Shown here one piece after another: positions 5,768 to 13,354 of a DNA stretch of 13,773 nucleotides. Position 1 is the stretch's first letter. Every line of letters begins with the position of its first letter. The position numbers and the translations under genes are program-made. Source of the stretch: CAZKMM01 sp964553915 (GTDB lineage: Bacteria; RBG-13-61-14; DRUE01); NCBI GenBank assembly GCA_964553915.1, contig CAZKMM010000071.1:1-13773 (forward strand), read 5' to 3'. The notes below the pieces were generated by a model. That model was not told where the DNA came from. It was given only the letters and a program-made list of their open reading frames with translations, and did not search any database.

Positions 5768-7002
5768 TAGAAAAGAAATTAAAAGACTATATCCCGATTG
5801 TTGGTGAGGAAGTTATAGCCCAGCTGGAAGAACTTTCCCAGCCCCTACAGGGAAAGATTGTGGTTCATATTAATTCCACCCGGGTGGGGGGAGGAGTAGC
5901 AGAGATTCTGGAGCGAATGGTGCTTTTAATGAATGAGCTGGGCTTGAAGACCTACTGGGAGGTAATAGAGGCAAACAGCGATTTTTTCCAGATTACCAAA
6001 AAACTCCACAATTCCCTGCAGGGATGGGAGCAGGATTTCCCCAAAAACTGGTTTGACCGCTATCTGCAAATAAATGAGCATAATGCAGAGAAGTTCCGCA
6101 ATCTTCTTTATAATGCAGATTTTGTCTTCATTCACGACCCCCAGCCCCTGCCTTTAGCTCATTTTTTTCCCAAAAGAAAAGGAAAATGGATTTGGAGATG
6201 CCATATTGACCTGAGCAATCCCTGGCGTCCAGTTTGGAAGCTGATTCGTCCAATGATTAAACTTTACGATGCGAGTATCTTTTCTCTGGTGAATTTCTCC
6301 CAGAACATCACTCAGACAATGTATATTATCCCTCCAAGCATTGACCCGTTAAGCGAAAAGAACTGTCCTTTAAGTGAGGAAGAACTTGACCGCTACCGGG
6401 AAGAATTCGGGCTTGACCCTAAAAAGCCAGTGCTTTTACAGGTCTCACGCTTTGACCGGTTTAAAGACCCGCTGGGAGTGATTCAGGCGTTTAAAATGGT
6501 CCGGGAATTCCAGCCCGTTCAGTTAGTTCTTGCTGGAGGCGGAGCAACTGATGACCCGGAAGGAGAGATGGTTTTAAAAGAAGTAATGAAAGTAGTGGAA
6601 GGAGAGGATAATATTCATATCCTCAATCTTCCTCCGGAATCAGACCGAAAAATTAATGCTCTCCAGAGGCTGGCGGATATTGTCCTGCAGAAATCACTCC
6701 GGGAAGGGTTCGGGCTGACCGTGACCGAAGCCCTCTGGAAATCCAAACCGGTAATTGGAGGAGATGTGGGAGGAATTAAACTTCAGGTGGTGAATTATCA
6801 TACCGGTTTTCTGGTCAACACCCCAGAAGGAGCGGCTTTAAGAATTCGGTATCTACTGGAACATCCGGAGCTGATTAAAGAGATGGGAGTAAAAGGACAC
6901 AGGTATGTCAAAGAAAACTTCCTACTCACCAGACATATAAGAGATTATCTGGTTTTAATGCTCGGGCTTATGTATGGAGGAAAGCACTTGATTGAATTAT
7001 GA
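5764..7002 (+). CDS. treT: Trehalose synthase TreT (trehalose glycosyltransferring synthase, GT4)
   Basis: 412 residues, the usual TreT length. TreT makes trehalose in one step from a nucleotide-activated glucose (ADP- or UDP-glucose) and free glucose, and can run in reverse. The N-terminal acceptor half shows VVHINSTRVGGGVAEIL (33-49), TYWEVIEANSDFF and FIHDPQPLPL (122-131), all characteristic of TreT. The donor half has LLQVSRFDRFKDP (224-236; Arg229 and Lys234 should contact the nucleotide diphosphate), LAGGGATDDPEGE, and the GT4 E-x7-E motif in SLREGFGLTVTEALW with Glu314 and Glu322. It is a cytoplasmic enzyme without signal or membrane segments. It overlaps the DUF5752-like gene by 4 bases and otsB by 4 bases, so all are co-translated. 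TreT is best known from thermophilic archaea and bacteria. Donor preference cannot be read from the sequence. Confidence 0.94.
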   Translation: MIEKKLKDYIPIVGEEVIAQLEELSQPLQGKIVVHINSTRVGGGVAEILERMVLLMNELGLKTYWEVIEANSDFFQITKKLHNSLQGWEQDFPKNWFDRYLQINEHNAEKFRNLLYNADFVFIHDPQPLPLAHFFPKRKGKWIWRCHIDLSNPWRPVWKLIRPMIKLYDASIFSLVNFSQNITQTMYIIPPSIDPLSEKNCPLSEEELDRYREEFGLDPKKPVLLQVSRFDRFKDPLGVIQAFKMVREFQPVQLVLAGGGATDDPEGEMVLKEVMKVVEGEDNIHILNLPPESDRKINALQRLADIVLQKSLREGFGLTVTEALWKSKPVIGGDVGGIKLQVVNYHTGFLVNTPEGAALRIRYLLEHPELIKEMGVKGHRYVKENFLLTRHIRDYLVLMLGLMYGGKHLIEL

Positions 7003-7790
7003 GAACCCAGCAAGAGAATTTGGGCAATATTCCGGAAAGCTTCTGGGAAGAACTAAAAACCTCTCCTCAAAAAATCCTCCTTCTAGATTATGATGGCACC
7101 CTGGCTCCCTTTAAAATTCAAAGAATGCAAGCCCATCCTCTGCCGGGAATTATTCCAATCTTAAAAAGATTGAGCCAGAAAAAAGACCATACCATTGCCA
7201 TCATCTCCGGAAGAAAAATTGAGGAGCTGAAAATCTTTTTGAAAAACCTTCCGGTCATTCTGATTGGGGAGCACGGCTGGGTTATCTGGGAGCCAAACCG
7301 AGGAACAAAAATTCCCCAAAAAGCAAAGAAAATCAGGAAATATTTGCAAGACCTTAAAGAAAAACTTGAAACTAAAATCCCGGAACAAAGGATTGAGTTG
7401 AAGAATTTTAGCCTTGCGGTTCACACCCGGGGTTTAAGAAAGGAAAGAGCAGAGCAAATAAAAAAATTTGCTCTTAGGCAGGCAAAAGAGCTTCCCGCAG
7501 AGCTTTTTGCAATCAATCCCTTTAAAAAGGGCGTGGAGATTTTTGCCCGGGGAATGGATAAAGGAAAAGCGGCTCAGAAATTCCTTTCCAGATATAAAAA
7601 ACCGTATTTTGTGGTGTATCTGGGGGATGACCTTACTGATGAGAATGCCTTTCAGATGCTCCAAAATAAAGGATATGGTATAAAAGTAGGAAAACCAGAA
7701 AAATTTACTTATGCAAAATTTTACTTACCAAATTGTCAATCTGTGCTAAAATTTTTAAAAAGATGGGAAAAGGTGGTTAATTCTTCCTGA
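6999..7790 (+). CDS. otsB: Trehalose-6-phosphate phosphatase OtsB (HAD family)
   Basis: 263 residues, normal for OtsB. It removes phosphate from trehalose-6-phosphate to release trehalose. HAD motif I is LLLDYDGTLAP with nucleophile Asp30 and acid/base Asp32; motif II is AIISGR with Ser70; motif III uses Lys189 in MDKGKAAQKFL; motif IV is YLGDDLTDENAF with Asp210, Asp211 and Asp214 for Mg2+. GEHGWVIW (90-97) and GVEIFARGMDKG (178-189) are the OtsB cap and substrate signatures. It is cytoplasmic. The gene starts in an ATGA overlap with treT and ends in TGATG with otsA, so it is tightly coupled to both. The order otsB before otsA keeps enzyme and phosphatase in one message, which limits build-up of the intermediate. 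Confidence 0.94.
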   Translation: MRTQQENLGNIPESFWEELKTSPQKILLLDYDGTLAPFKIQRMQAHPLPGIIPILKRLSQKKDHTIAIISGRKIEELKIFLKNLPVILIGEHGWVIWEPNRGTKIPQKAKKIRKYLQDLKEKLETKIPEQRIELKNFSLAVHTRGLRKERAEQIKKFALRQAKELPAELFAINPFKKGVEIFARGMDKGKAAQKFLSRYKKPYFVVYLGDDLTDENAFQMLQNKGYGIKVGKPEKFTYAKFYLPNCQSVLKFLKRWEKVVNSS

Positions 7791-9304
7791 TGAGACCGGG
7801 GAGCAAAAAAAGAGTGGTGATGGTTTCTAACCGGCTTCCGGCTCAGCCGGAGGAAGATACTGAGAGCCGGGTCAAGCCGGTAGGAGGCTTGGCAACTGCT
7901 ATTTTCAGTCTTTTAGAAAATGCCGGAGAGGCCTGTCTCTGGTTTGGCTGGAGCGGTAAGACCGCACCGAGCAAGGAGCGGGTGCTCAGACGATGGAGCT
8001 ATGAACCCATAGAATTTGCCAGCATAGATTTTTCCCAGACCGAGCTGGATGCTTTTTACCACGGCTTTTGCAATCGGGTGCTCTGGCCCTTGTTCCACTG
8101 CTTTCAGGACCGGGTAAAGCTCTCCCTGTCTGAGTTTAATGTTTATTTGCGGGTGAATCAGAGATTTGCCCAGGAACTGGCAATGCTTTTATCTGACCAG
8201 GACATTATCTGGGTGCATGATTATCATCTTCTTCCTCTGGGCAGTTATCTTCGCCAGCAGGGGTTTATTGGACCGATTGGTTTTTTTCTTCATATTCCTT
8301 TTCCACCAGTGGAGTTCTGGCAAATTCTTCCCAGCAATGAGGAGCTTTTAAGGATGATGCTTGCTTATGACCTGGTGGGCTTTCAGACCTCCGCTCATCG
8401 GGATAATTACCTTACTACCACAGAAAGACTCTTGGGCGCAAGATGGGATAATGAATGGCTTACTGTGGATGATTTTCAGCAGATGAGCGGAGTATATGCG
8501 ATCGGGATTGACCCCCAGAAATTTCAAAGGGATGCTCAGGTTTCCTCCCGTAAACGAATTAGCCTGAAAAAAATGATCGGAGAAAAAAAGTTAATTTTAG
8601 GAGTGGACCGGCTGGATTACACTAAAGGGATAGATGCACGGATTAAAGGCTTCCACCGGTTTCTCAGGCTTTATCCTCAATGGCGAGGAAAAGTAAGTAT
8701 GATTCAGATTGCTCCCCCAAGTAGAACCCATATTCCAGAATATCTTTCTGCCAAGAAAAACATTGATAGCTTGGTGGGAGAAGTGAATGGAGAATTTGCT
8801 GAGTATGACTGGACTCCGGTTCAATTTCTATATCGCTCTTATGGTCATGCTCGTTTATCCCGGTTTTATCGGGAGGCAGAGGTCTGTCTGGTCACGCCTT
8901 TTCGGGACGGGATGAATCTGGTTGCCAAGGAATACATAGCCTCTCAGGACCTCTCCAATCCAGGAATGCTGGTTTTAAGCCGGTTTGCCGGGGCCGCGGA
9001 AGAATTGCGGGAAGCGGTGATTGTTAATCCTTTTTCTGAGGAGGACATTGCTCGGGGGATTTTTCGTGCTTTAACTATGCCTGCCCGGGAAAGAAAGGAA
9101 CGATTCCAGAAGCTCTGGAAAAAGGTCTGGGAGAACAATATTTTTAGCTGGGGTCAGCGGTTTATTGAAGACCTTACCGCCAGCAACTACCTTCGGACTC
9201 AGAGCTTGAAAAAAGCTCAGTTTCAGCAAACCATTCTTTTTCAGGGAGATTTTTTCCAAATTTCCGCTCAGAAGAATAAAAAAAAGCCGGAAGGAAAAAC
9301 TTAG
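7790..9304 (+). CDS. otsA: Trehalose-6-phosphate synthase OtsA (GT20)
   Basis: 504 residues, slightly longer than Escherichia coli OtsA because of a Gln/Lys-rich tail of about 35 residues. It joins glucose from a nucleotide sugar to glucose-6-phosphate. Key motifs, numbered here: VSNRLP with Arg15; GGLATAI (32-38) near the donor; WFGWSG (51-56); FYHGFCNRVLWPLFH (89-103); WVHDYHLLPL with Asp144; FFLHIPFP with His168; GVDRLDYTKGI with Arg274 and Lys279, which hold the donor phosphates; and LVTPFRDGMNLVAKEY with Asp373. All catalytic positions known from OtsA are present. The related glucosylglycerol-phosphate synthases share this fold and cannot be wholly excluded, but the neighbouring OtsB and TreT favour trehalose. 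It begins within TGATG of otsB, and its TAG stop overlaps the stop of the convergent MATE gene. Confidence 0.93.
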   Translation: MRPGSKKRVVMVSNRLPAQPEEDTESRVKPVGGLATAIFSLLENAGEACLWFGWSGKTAPSKERVLRRWSYEPIEFASIDFSQTELDAFYHGFCNRVLWPLFHCFQDRVKLSLSEFNVYLRVNQRFAQELAMLLSDQDIIWVHDYHLLPLGSYLRQQGFIGPIGFFLHIPFPPVEFWQILPSNEELLRMMLAYDLVGFQTSAHRDNYLTTTERLLGARWDNEWLTVDDFQQMSGVYAIGIDPQKFQRDAQVSSRKRISLKKMIGEKKLILGVDRLDYTKGIDARIKGFHRFLRLYPQWRGKVSMIQIAPPSRTHIPEYLSAKKNIDSLVGEVNGEFAEYDWTPVQFLYRSYGHARLSRFYREAEVCLVTPFRDGMNLVAKEYIASQDLSNPGMLVLSRFAGAAEELREAVIVNPFSEEDIARGIFRALTMPARERKERFQKLWKKVWENNIFSWGQRFIEDLTASNYLRTQSLKKAQFQQTILFQGDFFQISAQKNKKKPEGKT

Positions 9305-10686
9305 ATTTTATGCTCTTTCCACTTCCCCCGAAAATACCAGCCCAGAAGCAAAATTCCTTCTATCACCAGAGAAAAAAACATTGCCTGCCAGATGCCAGTA
9401 AGACCCACCCGTAAAGGATAAGCCAGTGCCCAAGCCAAAGGTAGTTTTATTATCCAGTTCGCAATAATAGAAATTACCATTGGCGGATTGGTGTTCCCAG
9501 CCCCGTTCAAACAAGCCCGGGCAATATTTCCCGGAGAGCTTAAAAGCATTGCCAGACTCACCCAGATTAAAAAAGCACTTCCTGCCCTGATAGTCCCTGG
9601 AGTTGGTTCCATCAATGCCACCAGCGGTTTTGCCCAGAGTATAAAAAACAAAGATACTAAAAATTGAATCATAACCCCAAGAAGATAAGCCCGCCTCATC
9701 ATTGCCTCTGCTTTTTCCCCAAGCTTGGCTCCTAGATATCTTCCCACCAGTGAGCTGACCGCCGCGGAAATTCCTCCAAAAAATATCCAGTTAATCCCCA
9801 GCCAGCGAAGTCCAATTCCAAATCCTGCCAGAGCAGAAGTCCCAAAGCCAGTGATAAAACGCTGAAGAATTACCGTGCTCATTGGACGGGATAAAACCGC
9901 AATACTGGAGGGAATCCCAATCCGCAAAATCCGGAGAGATTCTTTAAAAGAAACCTTGAAATTTTTTAAAACCGGGCTTTTCACCATAAAATCTTTTCTT
10001 TTCAAAAGTCCCAGGAGAATCAAGAGGGAGAGAATTTCTGAAAGCAGACTGGCGATTGCTGCTCCAGCTACTCCCCAGCCAAAGACCCCAACCAGCATCT
10101 TTCCCCGGGGGAAAATAAAAACCGGGTCTAAAATCAGGTTCACCCCAACCGAGATTAAATTTACCACTAAAAGAAGCCAGGTTTTTCCCAGGGCAATCCA
10201 GGCGGTCCAGAGAGGAATCCCTAAAAAGAGAAAAAAGAAAAAAATATAAAAGATTCGCAAATAAACCAAAGATAAATGATATACCTGTGAGCTTAAATGA
10301 AAAAAGCCCAGAAGCAAAGGAGCAGTGAGCCAGCCAATAACAAAAAGCAAGAGACCAATCAAAGCTCCTAAAAATATTGACTGATGAAAGCTATGTCGGA
10401 GCCTTGCCTGTTCCCCAGCGCCAATAAATCGGGTAAACACCGCTAAAGAACCGATATAGAGAATATTCATCAAGCCAAACAGCACCCCGTTGATATTTCC
10501 ACAAAGGCTCACCGAAGCAACCGCCTCGGTGCCTAAGAATCCAATCCATTTCAGGTCAATAAGGTCATAAAGGGAAAACAAAAGCATAGAAATGCTGGTG
10601 GGCCAGGCAATCTCCCAGATCTGCTTTAAATAACTTTTTCCTGCCAGGTCTGATAAAGTCTCCGGATATGAACTATCAAAGCTCAT
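9301..10686 (-). CDS. MATE-family (multidrug and toxin extrusion type) membrane transporter
   Basis: 461 residues from an ATG at 10686; longer readings of this frame run into the divergent mnmG gene and are not real. About twelve hydrophobic spans can be followed, arranged as two six-helix halves, as in MATE proteins. Family-like positions include AWPTSISMLL in helix 1, VGVNLILDPVFIF near helix 5-6, the inter-half linker KSPVLKNFKVSFKESLRILR, then GIPSSIAVLSRPMS at the start of the second half and ARACLNGAGNTNPP near helix 10. MATE transporters export organic cations, drugs or metabolites using Na+ or H+ gradients; the substrate here is unknown. The nearest Shine-Dalgarno match is poor, and a weak promoter overlapping a dyad lies just upstream. 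The gene is convergent with otsA, their stop codons overlapping by 4 bases, so it is transcribed separately from the trehalose genes. Confidence 0.88.
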   Translation of the reverse strand: MSFDSSYPETLSDLAGKSYLKQIWEIAWPTSISMLLFSLYDLIDLKWIGFLGTEAVASVSLCGNINGVLFGLMNILYIGSLAVFTRFIGAGEQARLRHSFHQSIFLGALIGLLLFVIGWLTAPLLLGFFHLSSQVYHLSLVYLRIFYIFFFFLFLGIPLWTAWIALGKTWLLLVVNLISVGVNLILDPVFIFPRGKMLVGVFGWGVAGAAIASLLSEILSLLILLGLLKRKDFMVKSPVLKNFKVSFKESLRILRIGIPSSIAVLSRPMSTVILQRFITGFGTSALAGFGIGLRWLGINWIFFGGISAAVSSLVGRYLGAKLGEKAEAMMRRAYLLGVMIQFLVSLFFILWAKPLVALMEPTPGTIRAGSAFLIWVSLAMLLSSPGNIARACLNGAGNTNPPMVISIIANWIIKLPLAWALAYPLRVGLTGIWQAMFFSLVIEGILLLGWYFRGKWKEHKI

Positions 10687-10698
10687 ATTAGATTTAAT

Positions 10699-10727
10699 AA
10701 GATACCTGTATTTTTTTCTTTGGGCAA
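10699..10727 (-). promoter_or_regulatory. Weak candidate promoter of the MATE gene
   Basis: On the minus strand TTGCCC (complement of 10722-10727) and TATCTT (complement of 10699-10704) each match sigma70 consensus at four of six positions with a 17-base spacer. The transcript would begin about six bases before the ATG. The -35 overlaps one arm of the dyad at 10723-10743, as expected if the promoter is regulated. Tentative. Confidence 0.3.
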
Positions 10728-10743
10728 ATTTTCCAGATTTGCC
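10723..10743. promoter_or_regulatory. Dyad GGCAAAT-N7-ATTTGCC, possible operator
   Basis: Two perfect seven-base inverted arms at 10723-10729 and 10737-10743 are separated by TTTCCAG in the region between the divergent MATE and mnmG genes. No T-run follows on either strand, so it is not a terminator. A shorter inverted repeat with six-base arms, CGGGAATTTCCCG, lies at 10749-10761. Either might bind a regulator of the MATE gene; neither matches a site I can name. Confidence 0.4.
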
Positions 10744-10769
10744 AGAGGCGGGAATTTCCCGGCTCGGGC

Positions 10770-10798
10770 TTGCAGAAACCGGAATAAAAAAGCAAAAT
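10770..10798 (+). promoter_or_regulatory. Weak candidate promoter of mnmG
   Basis: TTGCAG at 10770-10775 and CAAAAT at 10793-10798 lie 17 bases apart, and the implied transcript start is only a few bases before the ATG at 10807. The -35 match is poor. It is listed because no Shine-Dalgarno sequence precedes mnmG, which would agree with a very short leader. Confidence 0.25.
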
Positions 10799-10806
10799 AA
10801 AACCTG

Positions 10807-12696
10807 ATGGGAGCAGAGAGAAATTTTGACATCATTGTGGTCGGAGCCGGGCACGCCGGAATAGAAGCCTCTTTCGCCGGTGCCCGAATGGGCTTTAAGG
10901 TTCTGCTGGTGACCATCAATGTGGATATGATTGGAGCGATGAGCTGTAATCCTGCGATTGGCGGGCTGGCAAAAGGACAGCTGGTAAAAGAAATTGATGC
11001 TCTGGGCGGAGAGATGGCAAAAGCAATAGATGCCACCGGGATTCAGTTCCGGATTTTGAATACCAGAAAGGGTCCCGCGGTTCGTTCCAGCCGGGCACAG
11101 GCAGATATGTATCAATATCGGGTTTATATGCGAAAGGTTTTAGAATCCGAGCCGAATATCCATCTCCGCCAGGGAATGGTGGTAAAAATTCTGGAGGGGA
11201 ACGGCAAGGTCAGGGGAGTTCAGCTTAAAACCGGGGAGGAATTTTATGCTCCCTGCGTGATTCTTACCACCGGCACTTTTCTTCAGGGGTTGATTCATAT
11301 CGGGCTGGTTAATTTTTCCGCAGGAAGAGCTGGCGAGCCTCCTGCAGAGGGATTAAGCGAATCACTCGCTTCTCTGGGATTTGAACTGGGAAGACTCAAG
11401 ACCGGCACTACCCCCCGGCTGGATGGAAAGACCATTAACTTTGAAATCCTGGAGCCTCAATATGGAGATGACCCTCCCCGACCTTTCAGCTTTGATACGG
11501 AAAAGCTCAACCGCCCTCAGGTGCCCTGTTATATTACTTACACTAATGAACGCACTCATGAGATTATCCGGAGCGGGCTGGACCGCTCCCCGCTTTTTAC
11601 TGGAGTAATCAAAGGGATTGGTCCCAGATATTGCCCGAGCATTGAAGATAAGGTGGTGAGATTTCCAGATAAATCCAGCCACCGCATTTTTCTGGAGCCA
11701 GAAGGTTTGGATACCATAGAGATTTACCCTAACGGCATTCCCACCAGCCTGCCCATAGATATTCAGGAAAAAATGGTTCGTTCCATCAAAGGGCTGGAGA
11801 ATGCGGTAATTATCCGACCGGGATATGCCATAGAATATGATTTTGTCAAACCCACCCAGCTCAAGCCCAGCCTGGAGACCAAGGCAATAGAAGGGCTTTT
11901 TCATGCCGGGCAAATCAACGGCACCAGCGGTTATGAGGAGGCAGGGGCTCAGGGAATTATTGCCGGGATAAATGCAGGCTTGAAATTAAAGGGCGAGCCT
12001 CCGCTCATTTTGGACCGGAGCCAGGCATATATCGGGGTTTTAATTGATGACCTGGTGACCAAAGGCACCGAGGAGCCGTATCGGATGTTTACCAGCCGGG
12101 CAGAATATCGGCTCCTGCTTCGGGAAGATAATGCAGACCTCCGGCTTCGGGAAATCGGCTGGAGGGTGGGGCTGGTGAGCGAGCAGGCGTATGAGCAGTT
12201 TTTGAAGAAGAAGGAGTTGATTGAGCAGAGCCTGGGAAAACTGGAGGAGGGGATTATTTATCCCAATCAAGAGGTGAATCAGGTTCTTGAGCGTCTCCGC
12301 ACCAGTCCAATTCGCTCCCCGGCTTCTCTGAAGCAGATTCTTCGCAGACCGGAAATGAGCTGGGATAAACTCAGAGAGCTGGAGCCCAGCCTGCAAGTCC
12401 TGCCTGAGCCAGTAAAAGAAGAAGTGGAAATTCAGGTGAAATATGAAGGATATATTGAGCGGGAAATGAGAGAGGTAGAGAGATTCCGAAAGCGGGAGCA
12501 GGAGAAAATCCCCCCGAATTTTGATTATGAGCAGATTCCCGGACTTTCCAAAGAGGTTCGGGAAAAGCTGAAAAAGGTTCAGCCCATTTCTCTGGGGCAG
12601 GCAGGCAGAATTCCCGGAGTCACCCCAGCCGCGCTCTCTATCTTGCAGGTATTTTTAAAAAAATTTAAACAAGAGTCCGCTCAAGATGCAGCCTGA
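10807..12696 (+). CDS. mnmG: MnmG (GidA), tRNA wobble-uridine modification enzyme, FAD-binding subunit
   Basis: 629 residues, normal length. With MnmE, MnmG installs the carboxymethylaminomethyl (or aminomethyl) group at C5 of the wobble uridine of certain tRNAs, using FAD, NADH, a folate methylene donor and glycine or ammonia. The FAD site is IIVVGAGHAGIEASFAGARMG (9-29). MSCNPAIGGLAKGQLVKEIDALGG (46-68) with Cys47 and IGPRYCPSIEDKV with Cys276 match the two conserved cysteines of the family. GLFHAGQINGTSGYEEAGAQG near residue 365-385 is the second FAD signature. The C-terminal helical domain (GYIEREMREVERFRKREQEKIP and LSKEVREKLKKVQPISLGQAGRIPGVTPAAL) binds MnmE and tRNA in homologues. It is divergent from the MATE gene and overlaps rsmG by 11 bases, the common mnmG-rsmG pairing. 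Confidence 0.97.
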   Translation: MGAERNFDIIVVGAGHAGIEASFAGARMGFKVLLVTINVDMIGAMSCNPAIGGLAKGQLVKEIDALGGEMAKAIDATGIQFRILNTRKGPAVRSSRAQADMYQYRVYMRKVLESEPNIHLRQGMVVKILEGNGKVRGVQLKTGEEFYAPCVILTTGTFLQGLIHIGLVNFSAGRAGEPPAEGLSESLASLGFELGRLKTGTTPRLDGKTINFEILEPQYGDDPPRPFSFDTEKLNRPQVPCYITYTNERTHEIIRSGLDRSPLFTGVIKGIGPRYCPSIEDKVVRFPDKSSHRIFLEPEGLDTIEIYPNGIPTSLPIDIQEKMVRSIKGLENAVIIRPGYAIEYDFVKPTQLKPSLETKAIEGLFHAGQINGTSGYEEAGAQGIIAGINAGLKLKGEPPLILDRSQAYIGVLIDDLVTKGTEEPYRMFTSRAEYRLLLREDNADLRLREIGWRVGLVSEQAYEQFLKKKELIEQSLGKLEEGIIYPNQEVNQVLERLRTSPIRSPASLKQILRRPEMSWDKLRELEPSLQVLPEPVKEEVEIQVKYEGYIEREMREVERFRKREQEKIPPNFDYEQIPGLSKEVREKLKKVQPISLGQAGRIPGVTPAALSILQVFLKKFKQESAQDAA

Positions 12697-13345
12697 GATT
12701 GGCAATCTGCTTTTAAGAGAAGCAGAGAAATTTAATCTGAAATTGCGGGAAGAAGAGTTGGAGCAGTTCCAGAAATATTTGAAGTTAATCCAGGAATATA
12801 ATCAGAAAATAAATCTCACTGCCATCAAGGATGAGCAGGGAATAGTGGTTAAGCATTTTCTGGATTCTCTTGCTGGCGCCCCTTTTTTAAAAAGGGGATG
12901 GTTTGTGGCAGATTTTGGAAGTGGAATGGGATGCCCGGGCTTGGCTTTAAAGATAGCCCGGAAGGATTTAAGGATGATTCTTCTGGAATCAAAGCAGAAA
13001 AAGGTGGCTTTTTTAAATCTGGTGATTCGCCAGCTTGGGTTGAAAAATATTCAGGCAATTGCCCAGAGGATTGACCACCGGGTTTTCCAGAATGTCCTTT
13101 CCGGACAGCTTGATGCAGTGCTTGCCCGGGCTTTTGGAAGGCTTGGTCAACTTTTTTCTCTTTCTGCTCCTTATTTAAGAAAGGGAGGAGTGCTTATTGC
13201 CTATAAAGGACCAAAATGGGAAGGGGAGGTTAAAAAATCAGAAAAGGAGCAAAAGAAGTCTTCCTTTAAACTGCTTGACTCATATCATTATCAATTTCCT
13301 TTTCAGATGGGAGAGCGGTTTCTTTTGGTCTTTAAAAAAGTTTAG
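12686..13345 (+). CDS. rsmG: RsmG (GidB), 16S rRNA guanine-N7 methyltransferase
   Basis: 219 residues, normal for the family, which methylates N7 of G527 (Escherichia coli numbering) of 16S rRNA using S-adenosylmethionine. QEYNQKINLTAIKDEQGIVVKHFLDSL (36-62) is the RsmG N-terminal signature. The SAM loop reads VADFGSGMGCPGLALKIA (74-91), where most relatives have GSGAGFPG, and MILLESKQKKVAFL (97-110) supplies the acidic and Lys residues that follow. AVLARAFGRL (145-153) and VLIAYKGPKWEGEV (169-182) are the later conserved strands. The usual RAE after the fourth strand appears as QRID. These small changes do not suggest loss of function. Its ATG lies inside the end of mnmG, giving an 11-base overlap and probable translational coupling. 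Confidence 0.94.
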   Translation: MQPEIGNLLLREAEKFNLKLREEELEQFQKYLKLIQEYNQKINLTAIKDEQGIVVKHFLDSLAGAPFLKRGWFVADFGSGMGCPGLALKIARKDLRMILLESKQKKVAFLNLVIRQLGLKNIQAIAQRIDHRVFQNVLSGQLDAVLARAFGRLGQLFSLSAPYLRKGGVLIAYKGPKWEGEVKKSEKEQKKSSFKLLDSYHYQFPFQMGERFLLVFKKV

Positions 13346-13354
13346 GGGGAAGAA

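Noticed and set aside
9875..10249. 124-residue open frame on the plus strand, Lys/Ile/Pro-rich
   Set aside because: It is antisense to MATE membrane helices, and its composition is what reversed hydrophobic codons produce.
10687..11115. A 143-residue N-terminal extension of the MATE frame on the minus strand
   Set aside because: It runs antisense through the start of mnmG, is Cys/His-rich without family resemblance, and the MATE fold begins naturally after the ATG at 10686.
11362..11913. 183-residue open frame on the minus strand
   Set aside because: It lies wholly antisense to the conserved middle of mnmG and shows no recognisable domain.
12879..12897. Inverted repeat CCCCTTTTT-T-AAAAAGGGG inside rsmG, considered as a mobile palindromic repeat or terminator
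   Set aside because: It encodes the expected linker between the HFLDSL motif and the SAM strand with no extra length, so it is probably coding sequence by chance. Only one copy was noticed in the window.
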